64,000 nucleotides of DNA from Pantoea brenneri (GCA_002095305.1 MIEI01000012.1:1-64000); one strand, 5' to 3'. Counted from the first letter of the stretch, positions 50,713 through 61,842 are shown. Notes: generated by a model from the sequence alone, not told the origin. A program made the numbers and translations.

Positions 50713-51868
50713 TGTCAGCAGAATTCACCCCTTTTAACTTCAGTAGTGGCCTGAGCGCCGACACGCTGCGCAGCTTTATGGTCTGGTGCGCACGCAATCA
50801 TGTAAGCGACATTCACCTGCAGGGCGACAATCATTTTGTGGTTGGCCGTTACGGGCGGCTGCTACGCGCAAGCCCGTTTTCCGTGGCTGATGACACTATG
50901 TCCAAGCTGATGGATGACATATTTTCTCCGGAGATGCGTCCTAAAGTGCGCGGGGGAATATCAATAGACCGTGCGCTGCAGCTCGACGGCGATGCAAATA
51001 ATCGCTGGGGCCTGGATCGCGGTGAGCGAGTCCGCTTTCGCGTGAACCTGCTGCAGGGTACGGCGGGGCGTCAGAAAACGATAGGCTGGACGATGCGGGT
51101 TATCCCGTCAGAAATCCCGCCTCTTGAGGGCATGGGACTTGAGCCGGAACTGATGGAAAACATTCTGCCGGAAAAAGGCCTTGCCTTATGGGGCGGCATT
51201 ACCGGATCCGGAAAAAGCACGGCGCTTGCTTCTACGTACCGGTACTGCCTGGACACCTTTCCGGACCGTAAAGTCACAACGAAAGAAGATCCGATTGAGT
51301 TTATCCTCGGGCGCCGAACGATGTTTTGCCGCCGCTGCAGTCACAGGTAGGTGAAGACATTCCGGATTTTGCAACCGGTATCCGCGCTGACCTGCGCCGC
51401 GCCCCGTCGGTTATGGGCGTGGGGGAAATGCGCGACCGCGAAACTATCGATGCCGGTATCCGCGCCGGACAGCTTGGTCACTTATGCCTTTCCACAACTC
51501 ATATCGACTCGCCCGGCGAGGTATTTGCTCGCCTGCTTATGGAATTCCCGCATGAAAGTCGTGATGCCATGGCGTGGGCGCTGCTGGGCGTGCTGCAGTA
51601 TGTGGTAGTGCAAACGCTGTTACGTACAACTGATGGAAAGCGCACGGCGGTGCGAGAGTACATCGTTATTGATCATGCCCTGCGTGAAAAGCTGGGCGGC
51701 ATGCCCTGGTCACAATGGGGCGCGCACGTAAACAGCATTATCCGGCTGGAAAAACGCCGCATCGTGGATCAGGCCTGGCGGCTCTGTGTTGAGGGCCGTA
51801 TTGCTCCCGCGGAGCTCAATATGGTGATGTCTCCAAGCCAGCGCCGCGAATTTGAGGTGGCGGCATGA
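50712..51868 (+). CDS. traJ: TraJ (IncI type), DotB-like ATPase, frameshifted here
   Basis: A GspE/PilT-type ATPase. Part one (50712-51350) has ITGSGKSTALAS as Walker A and the KEDPIEFILG Asp box. Part two (to 51868) has MGVGEMRDRETIDAGI and HLCLSTTHIDSPGE. Near 51313, GGGCGCCGAACG read as GGGCGCCCGAACG would give GRPNDVLPPLQSQVGEDI and one protein of about 385 residues. So one C appears to be missing from a C-run. It would energise transfer together with TraU and the coupling protein. Confidence 0.88.
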
Positions 51869-52155
51869 ATGACCTCAGGAAAGAAGACTATCCCCCCGGT
51901 TTCTGGCGCAATTCAGGCAAAAGCCTGACGTTCATAGGCATCCCCGCCTGGTTATTTCTGCTTTATCTCTTCTGGTTCCGTTTCCCCTGTATGGAGACGA
52001 TTTATATCGTCTCCGGCGTGATAGCGGTTTTTCGCCTGCTGAAAATGTTTGGCTGGAGCCTGGTAGAGATGCTCACACGGCTTGTACGTCTGCTCCGCGG
52101 AAGGTCACTGAGCGGGCGCCCATGGTGGTATCGCCGTTTTACCGATGGCGAGTAG
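51865..52155 (+). CDS. traK: TraK (IcmT-like) small membrane protein
   Basis: A 96-residue protein with two close hydrophobic segments (LTFIGIPAWLFLLYLFWF; IYIVSGVIAVFRLL) and a basic C-terminus. FWRNSGKSLTFIGIPAWLF matches the IcmT/TraK opening. It overlaps traJ by four bases and precedes the primase. Confidence 0.8.
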   Translation: MNDLRKEDYPPGFWRNSGKSLTFIGIPAWLFLLYLFWFRFPCMETIYIVSGVIAVFRLLKMFGWSLVEMLTRLVRLLRGRSLSGRPWWYRRFTDGE

Positions 52156-52185
52156 CCATTTCCCGACACATCGTAAGGAGGCAGT

Positions 52186-55100
52186 ATGAAAACCGTTGAT
52201 TACCCGGTCTGGCTTGCCGTGCTGCCGGATCAGCGTGACGCCGCGCGTGCTGACGCCGGAAAACATCCGGAAGGGGGAAACGCAATAAAGTGGAGCCCTG
52301 AAGATAAGCTCTGGTATGCCCGCCCGGGGGCCGACCTGGACCGGCTAAAGGCATGGATGCCGGATCCGGCCAGACGCAGTGGCGGAGGCGATCCGGAAAC
52401 CGAATTCCTGGACGCCTTAACCGACGCAGGACTGATTATCGATGGTCTGCCGATTATGGATGGTGAGATACACCGCGTATCCGTTACAGACGGACCGAAG
52501 GGCAACGGTGACGGCGTCTACAAAGGGTTTCTTAACGGGAAAGTTCCTGGCGGTTGGTTTATCAACTACTGGACTGCTAAAACACATAAGGACATCACAA
52601 AATGGAAAGCGTCAGGGGGAGAATCAGATCCTGTCGCCCGCCTCCACATGCAAGCCGTTGCCCGACAGTCCAGGGATGACTCTGCCCGGGCGCTTGCTGC
52701 AACGCATGCCCGTCAGACAGCGAAGGCGCACGCGCTTTATGACAAGCTGCCGCCTGCTGATCCAGCGCACGCTTATTTCATCCGTAAGGGCGTGACGGCC
52801 GATGATGATATTCGGCAGACGCGTAACGGTGCGCTGGTCATACCGCTTTATGACGTTGACGGCCAATTCCGCACACTGCAGTACATCCCCCCGGACGGCG
52901 AAAAATACCTTTATAAAGAAGCGCCCAAAGCTGGCCATTTCAACGTGGTTGGGGGCGCGCTGCGCAACGGTGAACCTGTTCTTTATGCTGAGGGGTATGC
53001 CACTGCGAGGAGTATTAATCAGTTAACCGGGCTTCCGGTCGTAATGACAGTAGATGCCGGCAACATGCTGAACGTTGCAGACGTTCTTTTTGCCAAATAT
53101 CCGAACAGTCCTCACATCTTTATGGCGGATGACGATCACCAGAAACCGGTTAACACGGGCAAGGTTATGGCCGACCAGGCTGCCTTTACTACCGCCGGAA
53201 TGGTGCTGATGCCGGAGCTCTCTGAGGCTGAGCGGCAGGCCGGAATGACCGATTTTAACGATATTCACCAGGCCCGCGGCGCAGAAGTATTACGCGTCAC
53301 CCTTATTCCTCGACTTAATGATGCTCTTTATAAGCTCAACTACAAGGAAACAGTTATGGCTACTCCTGACGACATAACCCCTGCGCAAGAAAACACTCCG
53401 GAACCTTTAGCTGCATTACAGCCGGCGGCAAATCCTGCTGCGGCATCGCTACCGGTTGATGAGCCGAACGTCTCTCCTGCGGCAAAGCCTGACAGAGCAC
53501 CGGAAACAAATGCAGCAGGCACGGAGTTGGCCGCTGAACGTGCAGACACTAAAGCGGTCCGTAATTCGGGGAGCGCGTTGGCGAAGTCAGAGGAAATACT
53601 GGCGCTGAGCGCGCAGGGAATGAAGGCCGTACAGATAGCTAAAGAGCTCGGCATCGGGCAGACCAGTGTGTACCGTATTCTGAAATCGCAAAAAGCAGAA
53701 GCGGATGAAATCACACCTTCTGTGCAGGAGGTATCGAACAGCGAAACGGCTAGCCGGGCCGTGCCGGAACCAGAACAGCCCCCTGCCGAGCCTCAAACCG
53801 TTTCCCCTCAGGCTCCGGATAAAGCAATCGCCGATCCCGAGCCTGCTACCGTTCAGCCGGATGTTAATGTTTCCCAGCCAGCACCTCAGGTGGCCGAGGC
53901 GGAAACGATCGCCGTGCCGGCATCAACCGCTACGCAGGCGTCGCCAGCTCCCTCAGGCCCCTATGACAACTACATGGGACTTTATGGGACGGGGGCGGAA
54001 TTGCGGGATCGGCTGGCTGCGCTGACTACGGGTGAGACTTCACCGGCGGCGTTGCTCAGGGACATTAACTCGCTTCGCGTGCGGGTAGACAGCGCTGGGA
54101 TTGCCAGCGTCTATTCACGCGAGCACATGAAAGAAATGCAGCAGGTATTTAATCGTCTGACGCAGGGCGGGATGGCTGGCGCAGATGTGATGGATAAAGG
54201 TGCAGTCAGCCGCCTGCGTAGCCTGATAGGTCAGCGTGATACATGGAACTCACTGCATCCTACCAGCGGCAGCCTTGACGTTAATACCATACCGGCGAAG
54301 GTGGCGCAGCAATATGCGTTGCTCGCCACGGGAGACATTACGCGGGCGCAGTTTGATCGCGAAGTGCGGATGCTTTACGGCGAATTTACCCGGGCCGAAC
54401 CGGAGCGCTTTACCGGTAGCCGTCACGCAGAAACCCGCACAGTCTTTGATCGCATGGCAGCGCTTCAGAGCTCCGAGCGTGCGGCACAATTTACGGCGGC
54501 AACAGCGGTCAGCATGACTCAGCTTCCTCCGGCATCAGCGGAAGATCTGAACTCAACGGCGTTATACCGGCTCCAGAATGAATTGCGCGACGGGTTCGTG
54601 TCGCTGGCTCGCGGCGAATCGTCAGCGTCGTTGCTGACAGAAAATGTAGCGCGGCTTCAGGCAAAACTCGATGAGGCTAAAGCGCAAGGGGTTTATGCAG
54701 AAAGCCATCTGAATGAGATTCAGGGCGCGTTTGACAGGGTTACGCAAAACGGTCTCGCAGGCATGCCTGCTCAGGATTCAGCGGCACCACTCGGTGATTT
54801 TGCTTCGCGCTATCCCGCATCAGCCTCGCTCGATGTCGCCACAGTGCCGGCGCGCGTTGAAGCTCAGTATGCAATGCTAATCCGCGGCGACGTCAGTCGC
54901 GCACAGTTTGAGGAAAATCTGGCGGTTCTGCGCAACGAAGTTGTGCGTCAGACAGAAAGCGGACGAGTGAGCCCGGAGGCATTAGTGGCCGCAGAAGGTG
55001 TTTTTGCAAAACTGAGTGCGTTTTCTGCGACGGCAACTGCCTCTGACGTCATACCTCAGCCTGCAGCAGCGCAGCCCGTCATGCCAGCTGAATCCGCACC

Positions 55101-57125
55101 AGTAAATGCGGCTGCAGCGACCGCTGATGCCGCGCCGGCAGCACCGGAAGCTATGCGCGATCCAGCTCCAGAAGAGACTGCCAGCTTTACCGAGCCTGAT
55201 AAATCCGGACCGGCACCGGAGGTTATCACCTCTGCAGCGGAATCCGCGCTGGCGGTAGCAGAGACGGTACAGGATGCTGCGCCAGCAATGTCTGCCGCAC
55301 AGCCTGTGATTTCTGCTGAGCCTGAAACATCTGTACCAACACCGGATGCGACGTCCACGTCGCCAGTACAGGCAGAAGAGGTACATGATGCGATTCCTTC
55401 AGAGCCGACGGCTCCTGCTGCACAAGCGCGCCTGATGAGTGAAGTTCCGGCAGCAGAACGCAGTGCAGAACCGGACAGCAGCCCGGCAATCCCGGCAACG
55501 CCACTCACAGCTGCCTCGGGGAAGAGAATGCCATTCTGGTAGAAGCCCGCCGTGTGGCGCCGCAGCCTGAAGATACCCCGGCGGCAAACGCCGCGCGAAC
55601 CGACCAGGATAAGCTTCTGAGCCGGGTCTCACATGAAGATCACCCTGATGGCAAAAGCGTAATTTATCGTCTCGATAGTGAGCCGGCGTTTATCGACCGC
55701 GGAAACCGTCTGGTCATGGCCGAAGGCGCCAGCGCACACGAAGAAAAGGTTCTGGCTGCACTGCTGACCGCTGCGAAGTTCTATCACGGCAAAATTGAGC
55801 TGACCGGCAGTGATGAATTTAAGGCGTTTGCCATCAGCGTTATCGTGAATAACGGGCTGCAGGTGAGCATGAAAAACCCGAGTCAGCAGCTGGCACTTGA
55901 AGAGGCAAGGCTTGCAGCGGGTCAGCCAGTCGCAACACCGGACGCAGTTCGCGGGGATCCGGTTGCGCCAGTCACCGCGTCTGCACCCGTTGCAGCCAGC
56001 ACGGCACCGCCTGTTACTGCGGCAGCTGCTGCGCCAGCGATGGCTGAAGCTCCCGCTTCCGGAAATATGACGCCGGCACCGGAATCCTCATTACCGGTGA
56101 ATCCAGAAAAACCGGCCATTCGTCCTGACATCCACACCCCCGCTGAAAAAGCGCGCGAGCCCGTTACGGGCAAGGTCACGGCCTGCGGGCAGGCGCCTTT
56201 CCGCTTTGAGCAAGAAGAGCAATTAAGCACTTTCATCACGTTGCGCACTCGTGAAGGCTCACAAACTTTTTGGGGGAAAGAACTTGCGGGTTTAATACGT
56301 GAAACACGCCTGCGAGAGGGGCAGATGGTGACGCTGCAGTGGATGGGGCAGCAGCCCGTGACGGTTAATAAGCCGGTAAAAGATACCCAAGGAAATTTTA
56401 CTGGCCATTATGAGGAAATACAGACCAAACGGAATCAATGGGCGCTGACCTCTGCGCGTGGAAACCGCGTACAGACCGGAGGGGATGAAATGATTAAGCT
56501 CTCAGCCTTCAGCGCGAACCGTTATACGCAGGTGCAGCATGCACTGGTCAGCCAGCTCGGCATCAGCATTGACGCCCCACCAAAACCCGCCGACGGCCTT
56601 TTCTGGATCCGGCCTGACGGGCAGGGCAGCGCCAGCGCCGGCGATGCGCTTTCAGCGCCGCGACCATCTCACAATGAGGATGCGGGTAAGCCGGTCATGA
56701 CCGCATGGGGCGATGACGGCAAACCAGATTTATATCTGGTGCAGGGCGACGGCCACTATCTGCAGGGCGTCGTGCGTCAGAACGACAGCTATCAGCATGT
56801 GCTGGTCAGCCTGCCGGACAGTAAAGAGGCGCCAAAGATGGTTATCAACCTCCTGACGCCTGATGGTGCGCAGCCCATCGGCAGCGGTAACGGCATTAAC
56901 CGGTCCGACGGTAAGCCGGTGCCGCGTGAACACGTGGTTTTCCGCGTGACCGGGGATGAGAAGCCGCGAATTGCGAAACTGCATGAGCCTGCCAGCATCC
57001 CGCCGGCACTGCATGCCCGCCTGGGTTATGACGAACGCTACAAGGCTGAAACTGTTTACCCAAAGGAGCAGCCGGCAGCAGCACCACAGGCAACACCGGT
57101 CACGCCGCCGCGGCCGGCGCAGTAA
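52186..57125 (+). CDS. traC: Giant plasmid primase (TraC/Sog position), frameshifted here
   Basis: Two frames (52186-55542; 55554-57125) join if one G is restored in the G-run at 55518-55521 (reading SGEENAILVEARRVAPQPED). The result is about 1646 residues. Order of parts: DUF5710-like start (IKWSPEDKLWYARPGADLDR, about 25-50); TraC/DnaG-type Toprim with EGYATARS (about 268) and ADDDHQ (about 313); an HTH (AVQIAKELGIGQTSVYRILK, about 480-500); four repeats of about 100 residues; a Pro/Ala-rich linker; an LPD7-like domain (FYHGKIELTGSDEFKAFAIS); and an FWGKELAGLIRE domain near the end. It would prime the transferred strand in the recipient. Confidence 0.82.
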
Positions 57126-57147
57126 TCGATCCCACTGGAGTATTCAC

Positions 57148-57495
57148 ATGAAAAAAATCCCGACCGCCTTTATGGCGGTCTTTTTATGCTTCGCGTCTTT
57201 TACGACCAGTGCTGCGAGCTGTCGCGCTGCCTCTGCAGCACAGGCTGGCAGTGAGGCAGGTTATAAAGCCGCGAAGAAGGCCAGTGATGCCTGGTCACAA
57301 CGTGAAAGTCAGATGTCAGATCAAATGCAGAACTGTCTTTCAGGCATCCGGGATATTTCCGTGAGCCTGCCGCACTTCCCCAGTCTGCAGGACATCATGA
57401 ATCAGGCGTCAGAGAAGGTCTGCAGTGCAATGACCGACAAAATCAACAGCTACCTGCCCGACAATATCGATCCGTGGCAGTCCTACGGCATGTAA
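57148..57495 (+). CDS. traL: TraL, small exported transfer protein
   Basis: A 115-residue protein with signal peptide (TAFMAVFLCFASFTTSAASC). The mature part is helical with Cys residues (CRAAS, QNCLSGI, KVCSAM). Position and size match R64 TraL. The first codons contain a perfect intrinsic-terminator sequence (57162-57185). A good ribosome site (TGGAG) precedes the ATG. Confidence 0.75.
   Translation: MKKIPTAFMAVFLCFASFTTSAASCRAASAAQAGSEAGYKAAKKASDAWSQRESQMSDQMQNCLSGIRDISVSLPHFPSLQDIMNQASEKVCSAMTDKINSYLPDNIDPWQSYGM
57162..57185 (+). terminator. Terminator-like element inside the traL signal-peptide codons
   Basis: GACCGCC, TTTAT loop, GGCGGTC, TTTTT, all within codons 5-13 of traL. Translation would normally suppress it. 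It could couple downstream tra expression to traL translation. Confidence 0.5.
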
Positions 57496-57505
57496 GGAGT
57501 AACAC

Positions 57506-58198
57506 ATGCAAACCCCTGCAGCGGCTCAGCCGCCTGATGTTTCCGCTCCTGTCCAGATCAATCCGGATATCTATGAGCATGCCGTTCAGGCTCAGCATGA
57601 GCGCACGCTGGGCGCTGAGTTCGCCCGCAAATGCCTGAAAAATTTAGGTTGGAGTCAGGTACTCAACGTCATCCAGGCAATCACTATCGGCTTGCTCTTT
57701 TGGGCCTATATACATCTGCCGCAGCACTACGTTTCGACGGAAAACGGCCGCATTACGCCTTTCTACCCGACGGACAAACCGGTCTGGAGCGAAAGCGACG
57801 TAAGGCAGTTCGGTGCTGACACGATTAGTAAATCCTTTACGCTCGACTTCGTGCATTACCGCGATCAGATGACCGCCGTCTCCCCTAATTTCAATGAGGA
57901 AGGCTTTGCCGGTTATAACCAGGCGCTGACGACGGGTTCTAACATTCTGTCACTCGTCAGGGACAAGCGTATGAACCTCACCAACACCGTTGAACCGGGT
58001 GTAATTGCGCGCCGAGGGGTGATTGGCGATCGGTATACCTGGGAGTTTCAGTATCCCGTGACGATGCGTCTGCAGGGGCAGAACAGCAGCAGCCCGCCTT
58101 TGCGCTACATCTTCACGCTGCGTATTCAGCAGGCCGATGTGCGACTGAAACCGCGCGGTCTGGAGGTCACGCAGACTATTACCAACAATGCAGGATAA
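57506..58198 (+). CDS. traM: TraM (DotI/IcmL-like) inner-membrane core protein
   Basis: A 230-residue protein with AAGGAG upstream. One membrane helix at about 52-70 (VLNVIQAITIGLLFWAYIHL) is followed by the periplasmic NTF2-like domain (TLDFVHYRDQMTAVSPNFNE; RYIFTLRIQQADVRLKPRGL). It is a VirB8-like component of the transfer channel and forms the inner core with TraO and TraP. Confidence 0.88.
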   Translation: MQTPAAAQPPDVSAPVQINPDIYEHAVQAQHERTLGAEFARKCLKNLGWSQVLNVIQAITIGLLFWAYIHLPQHYVSTENGRITPFYPTDKPVWSESDVRQFGADTISKSFTLDFVHYRDQMTAVSPNFNEEGFAGYNQALTTGSNILSLVRDKRMNLTNTVEPGVIARRGVIGDRYTWEFQYPVTMRLQGQNSSSPPLRYIFTLRIQQADVRLKPRGLEVTQTITNNAG

Positions 58199-58207
58199 GG
58201 ACGGTTT

Positions 58208-59128
58208 ATGAGCAACATTCGCACTCTGGTACTGGTTCTGTTTCTGGGGCTGTGTGGCAGCGCGGGCGCTGCAACGACGGGTGAGACGCCGGCCGGCAGC
58301 AGTACGGCGGGGCCACTGCCCGGGCAGGCGCTCCCGCTGCCAACGTCTGCCGCATACGATGAGGCGGAGGCAACGCTGTCACCACTCTCGGCAGATGAAA
58401 TCCGGCAGTTACGCGCGCAGCAGGCTGAACAGGATCGGGCAATAGCCACGCCGGGCATCACGGCCGTGCCGCGTATCACAGCGCAAACCTTAAGCCTGCA
58501 GCCGGGTGCGAGCCTTCCCCTGGTGCGTACAGCCGTGAACTGGCCCGCTACAGTCAGCTTTATTGACAGTATCGGTGCTCCCTGGAGTCTGCTCGGAGAT
58601 CCGGTCAGCGGGTCGCCGGATATCAAGGTGAAATGGATGCCCGGAACCTCCTTCATGATTATCACGGCGAAGCGCGACTTTGTTAGCACGCTCGTTACCG
58701 TGGGCCTGAAAGGGCTTTCCGTTCCGCTGCAGATTAGCGTGATGAGCGGTGAGCCAGACACAGCGAAAAAGACCTGGACGGTTGATGCGCGGCTCGATCT
58801 GCGCGTGCCCCGCCGCGGGCCGGACGCTGTAGCTGACGCGCCATCGCCTTCACGCATCGGGCTTCACGATGATGTTCTGCAGGCATTTCTGGACGGGGTG
58901 CCGCCTTCCGGGGCAAAACGCCTGAAAACTACAGGCAGTGTGCCGGACACGGTGGTATGGCAGCAGGGTGATGACCTGTATATCCGCTCGCGGGCAGATA
59001 TTCGGGACGAGTTCGATATAACGCTGTCCTCTGCAGATGGCACTCATCTGTGGAAGCTGCCGCTGACGCCGCGCGTCGCATTTTCCGTTGACGGGCGTAC
59101 TGAGACCCTCAGCATTGCCCTGGAGTAA
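58208..59128 (+). CDS. traN: TraN (DotH/IcmK-like) outer-membrane core protein
   Basis: A 306-residue exported protein (LVLVLFLGLCGSAGAATT). The body has RTAVNWPATVSFIDSIGAPW and VKWMPGTSFMIITAKRDF, the IcmK/TraN beta domain. It forms the ring through which TraO passes, with TraH and TraI as lipoprotein partners. Not the F TraN adhesin. Confidence 0.88.
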   Translation: MSNIRTLVLVLFLGLCGSAGAATTGETPAGSSTAGPLPGQALPLPTSAAYDEAEATLSPLSADEIRQLRAQQAEQDRAIATPGITAVPRITAQTLSLQPGASLPLVRTAVNWPATVSFIDSIGAPWSLLGDPVSGSPDIKVKWMPGTSFMIITAKRDFVSTLVTVGLKGLSVPLQISVMSGEPDTAKKTWTVDARLDLRVPRRGPDAVADAPSPSRIGLHDDVLQAFLDGVPPSGAKRLKTTGSVPDTVVWQQGDDLYIRSRADIRDEFDITLSSADGTHLWKLPLTPRVAFSVDGRTETLSIALE

Positions 59129-59130
59129 TC

Positions 59131-60450
59131 ATGAGCGATCAACAAAATACCGGCGGGCGCAGTGTCCGCCTGATGATGGGGCTGATAGCGCTTGGCGCAG
59201 TTGTGCTGATAGGTGGAGGTTACCTGTTATGGACATGGCTTGCAGCGCCACCGCCCGCTCCATCCAGTATAGACATGAACAACCTCGGTGCCACAGCACA
59301 GAATAATGCGCAGGAGCAGCAGGCCTATCGCGATCTTATCCGTGAAAACAACGCGCGGGGAGCGCATAACGCATCGGCGAACAATCAGACCTTCCTTGGC
59401 AGTATTCCGCTGGAGCAGGACGTCATAAAGCCTGCGGAAGTGAAGGCTAAGCCGCCTCAGGACAAGCCAAAGGATATTCCGCCACCGCAAACCAGAGGCA
59501 GTGGCCGCACTCAGGAGCAGGAGAAGTCGCTAGCAGAAGCCCGGCAGAAAGCGCTGGGCACACTGCTGGCGAAAATGCAGCAGCCTCCTGAAACGGGCGA
59601 GCTGCCGGGGGCGGAGTTACTTGGTGGAAATGAAAGCAGCTGGGCCGCCTGGCGCGATTCGCTGCCCGGAAGCGAAGTTCAGCTGGCCGCCGCGCGCAGC
59701 CGGCAGGACACGCTGAATGCTCCGCCGGCATCCGTGGTAGTAGAACCTTACTGGCGAGGGCCCGGGGAAATCTGTACGGGTGTTGACTCGGATAACGGCG
59801 CCACGCCGGTGCTGGGCTGCATCAAAACGGGGCCGTATGCAGGGGCAGTGCTCAAGGCGCCTGAAGGAGCGAAGCTCTCAGGCAATGGCGTCATTATTCA
59901 CTTCACCTCCATGACCCTGAACAGGAAGGCCTACAAAATCGATGCTTACGGGCTGGATGACAAAACGCTCGTGGCCAACATCGCATCTGACGTCGATCAT
60001 CATTACGGCCGTCGCATTCTGCTGCCCGCAATCCTCAAGGGAATCGGAGCGACCGGCGAGCTTTATGCGCAGTCGAATACACAGGTGCTGAGTAATGGAT
60101 TTAATACCGTAACCGCGCGGCCGTCCGCACCGGATGGCTCGGCGGTGGCAGGCGTTATCGTTGGTGGTGCGGCAGAGCAGGCCGCGCAGGTGCTGACGAA
60201 TGATGCGGGTCGACTGCCGGACCGGACGGTTTACGTTGACTACGGCAAGGTGGTAGCCATTCAGTTCATGAGCGGCGTGTACAGCACCGATGCCGTAGCG
60301 CCGCAGGGCACAGCAACAGGTAACACTGGCGTAGTGGCTCCGGCTGGCTGGCGCAACAATCCAACCCCTTCCGCAGCCGATCTGCGTGAAGAAGCGCAGG
60401 CGCGCATTCGCGACGCCCGACAGAGAAAAACAGGAGACGCCCTTGAATGA
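59131..60450 (+). CDS. traO: TraO (DotG/IcmE, VirB10-like) channel protein
   Basis: A 439-residue protein. The cytoplasmic start is followed by a membrane helix at about 14-38 (LMMGLIALGAVVLIGGGYLL), a Pro/Gln-rich periplasmic linker with KEKSLAEARQKAL-type helix, and the VirB10-like beta barrel (YAGAVLKAPEGAKLSGNGVI, HYGRRILLPAILKGIGATGE). It spans both membranes and gates the channel. The end overlaps traP by eight bases. Confidence 0.9.
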   Translation: MSDQQNTGGRSVRLMMGLIALGAVVLIGGGYLLWTWLAAPPPAPSSIDMNNLGATAQNNAQEQQAYRDLIRENNARGAHNASANNQTFLGSIPLEQDVIKPAEVKAKPPQDKPKDIPPPQTRGSGRTQEQEKSLAEARQKALGTLLAKMQQPPETGELPGAELLGGNESSWAAWRDSLPGSEVQLAAARSRQDTLNAPPASVVVEPYWRGPGEICTGVDSDNGATPVLGCIKTGPYAGAVLKAPEGAKLSGNGVIIHFTSMTLNRKAYKIDAYGLDDKTLVANIASDVDHHYGRRILLPAILKGIGATGELYAQSNTQVLSNGFNTVTARPSAPDGSAVAGVIVGGAAEQAAQVLTNDAGRLPDRTVYVDYGKVVAIQFMSGVYSTDAVAPQGTATGNTGVVAPAGWRNNPTPSAADLREEAQARIRDARQRKTGDALE

Positions 60451-61222
60451 GTTCCAGACATTACCGGCGGATAACGCCCCACAAACCCAACCGCTCCCAC
60501 AGTCTCCTCCGCCACCGAAAAAAGAGAGCCTTCTGACGCGACCTTTGTTTCTCGGGCAGTCGCTGCCGTGGCTTGCCGGCGGCGCTCTGTTGATTCTTGG
60601 AGCGGCCTTATATCTGTTCTGGCCTGCGTCATCTACACCCGACGCCGGGCAGCTGGCGTTCGGAAACGATGCCGGATTCAGCGAGGTGAAGCCGGCTTCG
60701 GTTACGCCTCAGCCCAGCGCTGTATCTCAGAGGCCTATAACAGCGCTTCAAACCGGAGGGCTCAGCGTTCCCGTTGACGCTATCGGCAATCCCCCGACTG
60801 GCGGCGCACTGCCGGAAGAAATGGTGAAAATCATTCGTGAAGGGCAGGAGTTTGAAGCGGCAAACCGCGAGGCCATTACCCGCCTGTCTGATACGGTGCG
60901 AGCGCAAAGTACGGCGCTGGCAAGCATGCAGCAGCGGCTTGATTCGATTGCGGCTGAGAACAGCCGGCTGGCCGGTCAGCTTACCGTAATGAATGCCCGT
61001 CAAGATCCGGTAGCCGGCGGTCACAGCGCGGCAGGCAAAAATATCCAACGATCAGCACTTTCGGGCATGCGGCTTGAAAGCCTTCAGGACGGTATGGCAT
61101 GGATCAGCTGGCAGGGACGGACGTGGGCGGTGCAGTCCGGAGACAGCCTGGGAGGCGTTTCCGTCCGTGATATCAGTGCCGCCGACCGCAGCGTTACGAC
61201 CAGCGCCGGCGTGCTGCGCTAA
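60443..61222 (+). CDS. traP: TraP (DotF/IcmG-like) core protein
   Basis: A TTG start at 60443 with AGGAG at ideal spacing gives 259 residues (MNEFQTLPADNAPQTQPLPQ). A longer open frame back to 60386 lies inside traO. A membrane helix (WLAGGALLILGAALYLFW) and a coiled coil (RLSDTVRAQSTALASMQQRL) precede the C-terminal beta domain (MAWISWQGRTWAVQSGD). It is part of the inner-membrane core and is followed by traQ. Confidence 0.82.
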   Translation: MNEFQTLPADNAPQTQPLPQSPPPPKKESLLTRPLFLGQSLPWLAGGALLILGAALYLFWPASSTPDAGQLAFGNDAGFSEVKPASVTPQPSAVSQRPITALQTGGLSVPVDAIGNPPTGGALPEEMVKIIREGQEFEAANREAITRLSDTVRAQSTALASMQQRLDSIAAENSRLAGQLTVMNARQDPVAGGHSAAGKNIQRSALSGMRLESLQDGMAWISWQGRTWAVQSGDSLGGVSVRDISAADRSVTTSAGVLR

Positions 61223-61231
61223 GGAGACGTC

Positions 61232-61771
61232 ATGGGTGGTTCACTCGACGGCATCACGATGTTGTCGAATCTGGCCTCTGGTCTGCTTAGCGCGGGTATT
61301 AACCTCGCTCTGACGCTCGGTGTACTGTTCGCTGTACTCGGCCTCAGTGGCTATCTCGTCCGTCAGTCCTGGCTTGCCCGTAAGGCGCCCGGGCAGGCGG
61401 CAGGCGGCGGCAGCGTAGTGGGGATGATTCTGCTATGCGCCACCGTGGGCGCTATACAGCAGCTGATTCAGGCTGCAGCTCACCAGGTAGGCTGGGAAGC
61501 ATCGTTTGATGCCATTAGCTACGTTGACGTCGGCACCTTCGGACAAGGGGCGGTTGCGGCCAACGCAATACTGACGCTGCTGCGCATGTTCGGCGTGTGG
61601 TTTGTTCTTTCTGGTGTCCTGCTGTGGCGCCGGGCAAAAAAGGATGGCCATACCGGTTTGACGTCAGGCAACGACGTTAACAGCGGCACCGTTAAATTTA
61701 TTATCGGCGTGTGTTTTGTGTGCAGTCCCTATCTGCTCGACGCCATTCAGAAATCACTTGGCATGCACTAA
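61232..61771 (+). CDS. traQ: TraQ (DotE/IcmC-like) membrane protein
   Basis: A 179-residue protein with AAGGAG upstream and about four hydrophobic segments (LALTLGVLFAVLGLSGYLV; VVGMILLCATVGAIQQLI; ILTLLRMFGVWFVLSGVLLW; FIIGVCFVCSPYLLDAI). It shares this layout with IcmC and TraR. It is an inner-membrane part of the transfer system. Confidence 0.85.
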   Translation: MGGSLDGITMLSNLASGLLSAGINLALTLGVLFAVLGLSGYLVRQSWLARKAPGQAAGGGSVVGMILLCATVGAIQQLIQAAAHQVGWEASFDAISYVDVGTFGQGAVAANAILTLLRMFGVWFVLSGVLLWRRAKKDGHTGLTSGNDVNSGTVKFIIGVCFVCSPYLLDAIQKSLGMH

Positions 61772-61842
61772 GCAGGCCTTAACTCTCGCGTCCATCACGG
61801 ACGATTTAACCGGCCGTCCGGCCATATTCTCAAGGAAATATC

